NCBI GenBank assembly: GCA_948433085.1
Contig: CAOJDP010000011.1
Location: forward strand, 1 to 33,052
Direction of reading: 5' to 3'
DNA length: 33,052 bases
Source: an uncultured Caryophanales bacterium
GTDB taxonomy: Bacteria > Bacillota_I > Bacilli_A > RF39 > UBA660
The notes beneath the pieces are model-generated. The model was not told the DNA's origin and searched no databases. It worked only from the letters and a program-made list of their open reading frames with translations. Each line of letters opens with the position of its first letter. Position 1 is the first letter of the stretch. Made by a program: the position numbers and the translations under genes. This document shows positions 32,100-33,052 of the stretch, piece by piece.

Positions 32100-32128
32100 A
32101 TTATATGGAATCTCCTTATTTACGTCAA
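32100..32128 (-). promoter_or_regulatory. Promoter of the YfhO-family gene
   Basis: Minus-strand TTGACG (32123-32128), 17 bases, TATAAT (32100-32105). This leaves a leader of about 70 bases before the ATG at 32023, without an evident hairpin. Confidence 0.85.
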
Positions 32129-32204
32129 TAGCTGCAAGAAAATAGTAAATACACAACTTAGCTATTTTTAAATTGATGCACTTATATTGGCTAACTATGT
32201 ATGA

Positions 32205-32249
32205 TAAAAAAGGAGCCAAGTAAAATTTTTCATTTCTACTCAGCTCCTT
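32205..32249 (-). terminator. Terminator of the glycine-rich protein gene
   Basis: Minus-strand AAGGAGCTGAGTA pairs over 13 bp (two G-T pairs) with TACTTGGCTCCTT, then a run of T. It lies 25 bases past the stop codon at 32274. Confidence 0.92.
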
Positions 32250-32273
32250 CAATTTTGTACCCTATATGATTGT

Positions 32274-33052
32274 TTAGCCAGATACTGACACTAAGGTAAT
32301 TTGCGCATATCCATTCCCTGAACGTCTACCTGTTTGCATTCCAGTTGTTCCTGATATTAGTTGTGAGGTATTGATATAGCCAGATCCACCTCCACCTGGT
32401 GTAGATCCGTTATAGTTACCTCCAGAGCCGCCGCCATACCAGCCGCCGCCTCCGCCGGCTCCACTATATAAAGGGCTAGATCCGCCAGTACCAAATGAGC
32501 CACATTTTGCGCCATATCCATCATAATCATGAGGGCCACATCCCCCACTAGATTGTGAGCCACCGAACCCTACCAACCAATCAACGTTTATTGACCCATT
32601 TCCCCCATTTCTACCACCACCAGGGCCTCCATTCATGACTATGCTACCAGAAACAGCCCAGCCGCCGCCTCCGCCGCCGCCTCCAGCAACCATGATTACT
32701 TCACCGCGATAACCGTTATAATTGGCTAAAACTCCACGATTGGTTGTGGCTATATGGGTTGCTCCTCCACCATTTCCCCCACTATTGGTACGAGCACCAC
32801 CCCCATTATAGTTATTTCCAGAGCCACCGCCGACTGCAATATATAAAGCAGTGCCTGATGATAAGGTTTTATTTCCATAAGCATATCCGCCATTCCCACC
32901 AACAGCAGAAATGACATTGCTTCCTCCACCATTTCCACCTTGACCACCCCAAACTTCAAGTTTGTAAGTACCATTGCATGGTGTAGTAAAGCCTTGAACT
33001 CCTCCTGTGTAATTGAATGACGCTACTACTTGTCCATTACTATAGGCACAGA
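32274..33052 (-). CDS. Glycine-rich surface protein, C-terminal part (runs off right edge)
   Basis: The frame is open from the right edge to TAA at 32274, giving at least 258 residues; the N-terminus lies outside the window. The sequence opens with FNYTGGVQGFTTPCNG then YKLEVWGGQGGNGGG. That pattern is typical of the bacterial glycine-rich domain (related to the ALK/LTK-type glycine-rich domain): a Y-x-G-x-x-Q-x-F entry, a VWGG strand, then long Gly/Asn/Ser loops alternating with strands such as LYIAVGGG and VIMVAGGGG. The last strand YAQITLVSV is also typical. It is probably exported and displayed or released outside; no wall anchor is seen at the C-terminus. The internal ATG at 32693 is not the start. 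It ends in a strong terminator. Confidence 0.82.
   Translation of the reverse strand, partial: CAYSNGQVVASFNYTGGVQGFTTPCNGTYKLEVWGGQGGNGGGSNVISAVGGNGGYAYGNKTLSSGTALYIAVGGGSGNNYNGGGARTNSGGNGGGATHIATTNRGVLANYNGYRGEVIMVAGGGGGGGGWAVSGSIVMNGGPGGGRNGGNGSINVDWLVGFGGSQSSGGCGPHDYDGYGAKCGSFGTGGSSPLYSGAGGGGGWYGGGSGGNYNGSTPGGGGSGYINTSQLISGTTGMQTGRRSGNGYAQITLVSVSG

Noticed and set aside
32067-32252. Open frame of 61 residues between the YfhO and glycine-rich genes
   Set aside because: It overlays the terminator at 32205-32249 and the YfhO promoter at 32100-32128, and lacks a ribosome binding site.
32357-32974. Other minus-strand open frames within the glycine-rich gene
   Set aside because: They are shadows caused by the G-rich codons; the frame ending at 32274 is continuous to the window edge and gives the glycine-rich domain pattern.
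1-33052. tRNA, rRNA, CRISPR arrays or insertion sequences
   Set aside because: No clover-leaf, regularly spaced repeats, or transposase-like frames were seen on either strand.

Overview
The window comes from the chromosome of a low-GC Gram-positive bacterium, most likely a member of Bacillota, class Bacilli. The evidence is A/T-rich DNA, strong purine-rich ribosome binding sites, EzrA, a tyrosine T-box, and the Bacillus-like order rimP-nusA-ylxR-infB-rbfA. TGA is used as a stop (for example in tyrS and at 15352), so this is the standard bacterial code rather than the Mycoplasma code. An uncultured gut lineage near the Mollicutes (RF39-like) would fit, but that is inference.

Layout. (1) 1-2431: the leader of a gene leaving the left edge, a tail-anchored hypothetical protein, and ezrA. 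(2) 2542-4650: a tyrosine T-box leader driving a DeoC-like pseudoenzyme and tyrS. (3) 4785-10411: a translation and transcription operon (rimP, nusA, ylxR, dCMP deaminase, infB, an unknown gene, rbfA), with an N-domain-only RimP. (4) 10709-12414: two plus-strand genes, a CPBP protease and a metallophosphoesterase, ending at a bidirectional terminator. (5) 12414-15936: accessory housekeeping genes (tail-anchored protein, RmuC, VTT membrane protein, three small unknown proteins, rhodanese). (6) 15993-29554: a 13.5-kb minus-strand type IV secretion locus. (7) 29564-32128: a YfhO-family membrane protein with its own promoter. (8) 32205-33052: the 3' part of a glycine-rich surface protein that runs off the right edge.

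The most interesting region is the secretion locus. It starts from a clear promoter (29526-29554) with three small single-pass pilin-like proteins and a CpaE/TadZ-like ATPase with a degenerate P-loop, all features of Tad-type pili. It continues with a T4SS core: a short VirB2-like two-helix protein, a longer protein with the same two-helix hairpin after a secreted domain, VirB6-like, VirB3/PrgI-like, VirB4 split into two overlapping genes, a dual peptidoglycan hydrolase, a single-pass extracellular protein, and VirD4. No relaxase, integrase, oriT or Tad motor (TadA/B/C) is visible, so conjugation is not the obvious role. I read it as a chromosomal T4SS with Tad-like surface parts, possibly for protein export or adhesion. 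The short VirB2-like gene has its own consensus promoter, a 5'-terminal hairpin and its own terminator, as expected for an abundant pilus subunit.

The second item of note is the tyrosine T-box. Its antiterminator is textbook, but no competing terminator hairpin is visible. Instead the antiterminator 3' strand can pair with the Shine-Dalgarno region of the first gene. That gene is a DeoC homologue lacking the Schiff-base lysine and the active-site aspartate.
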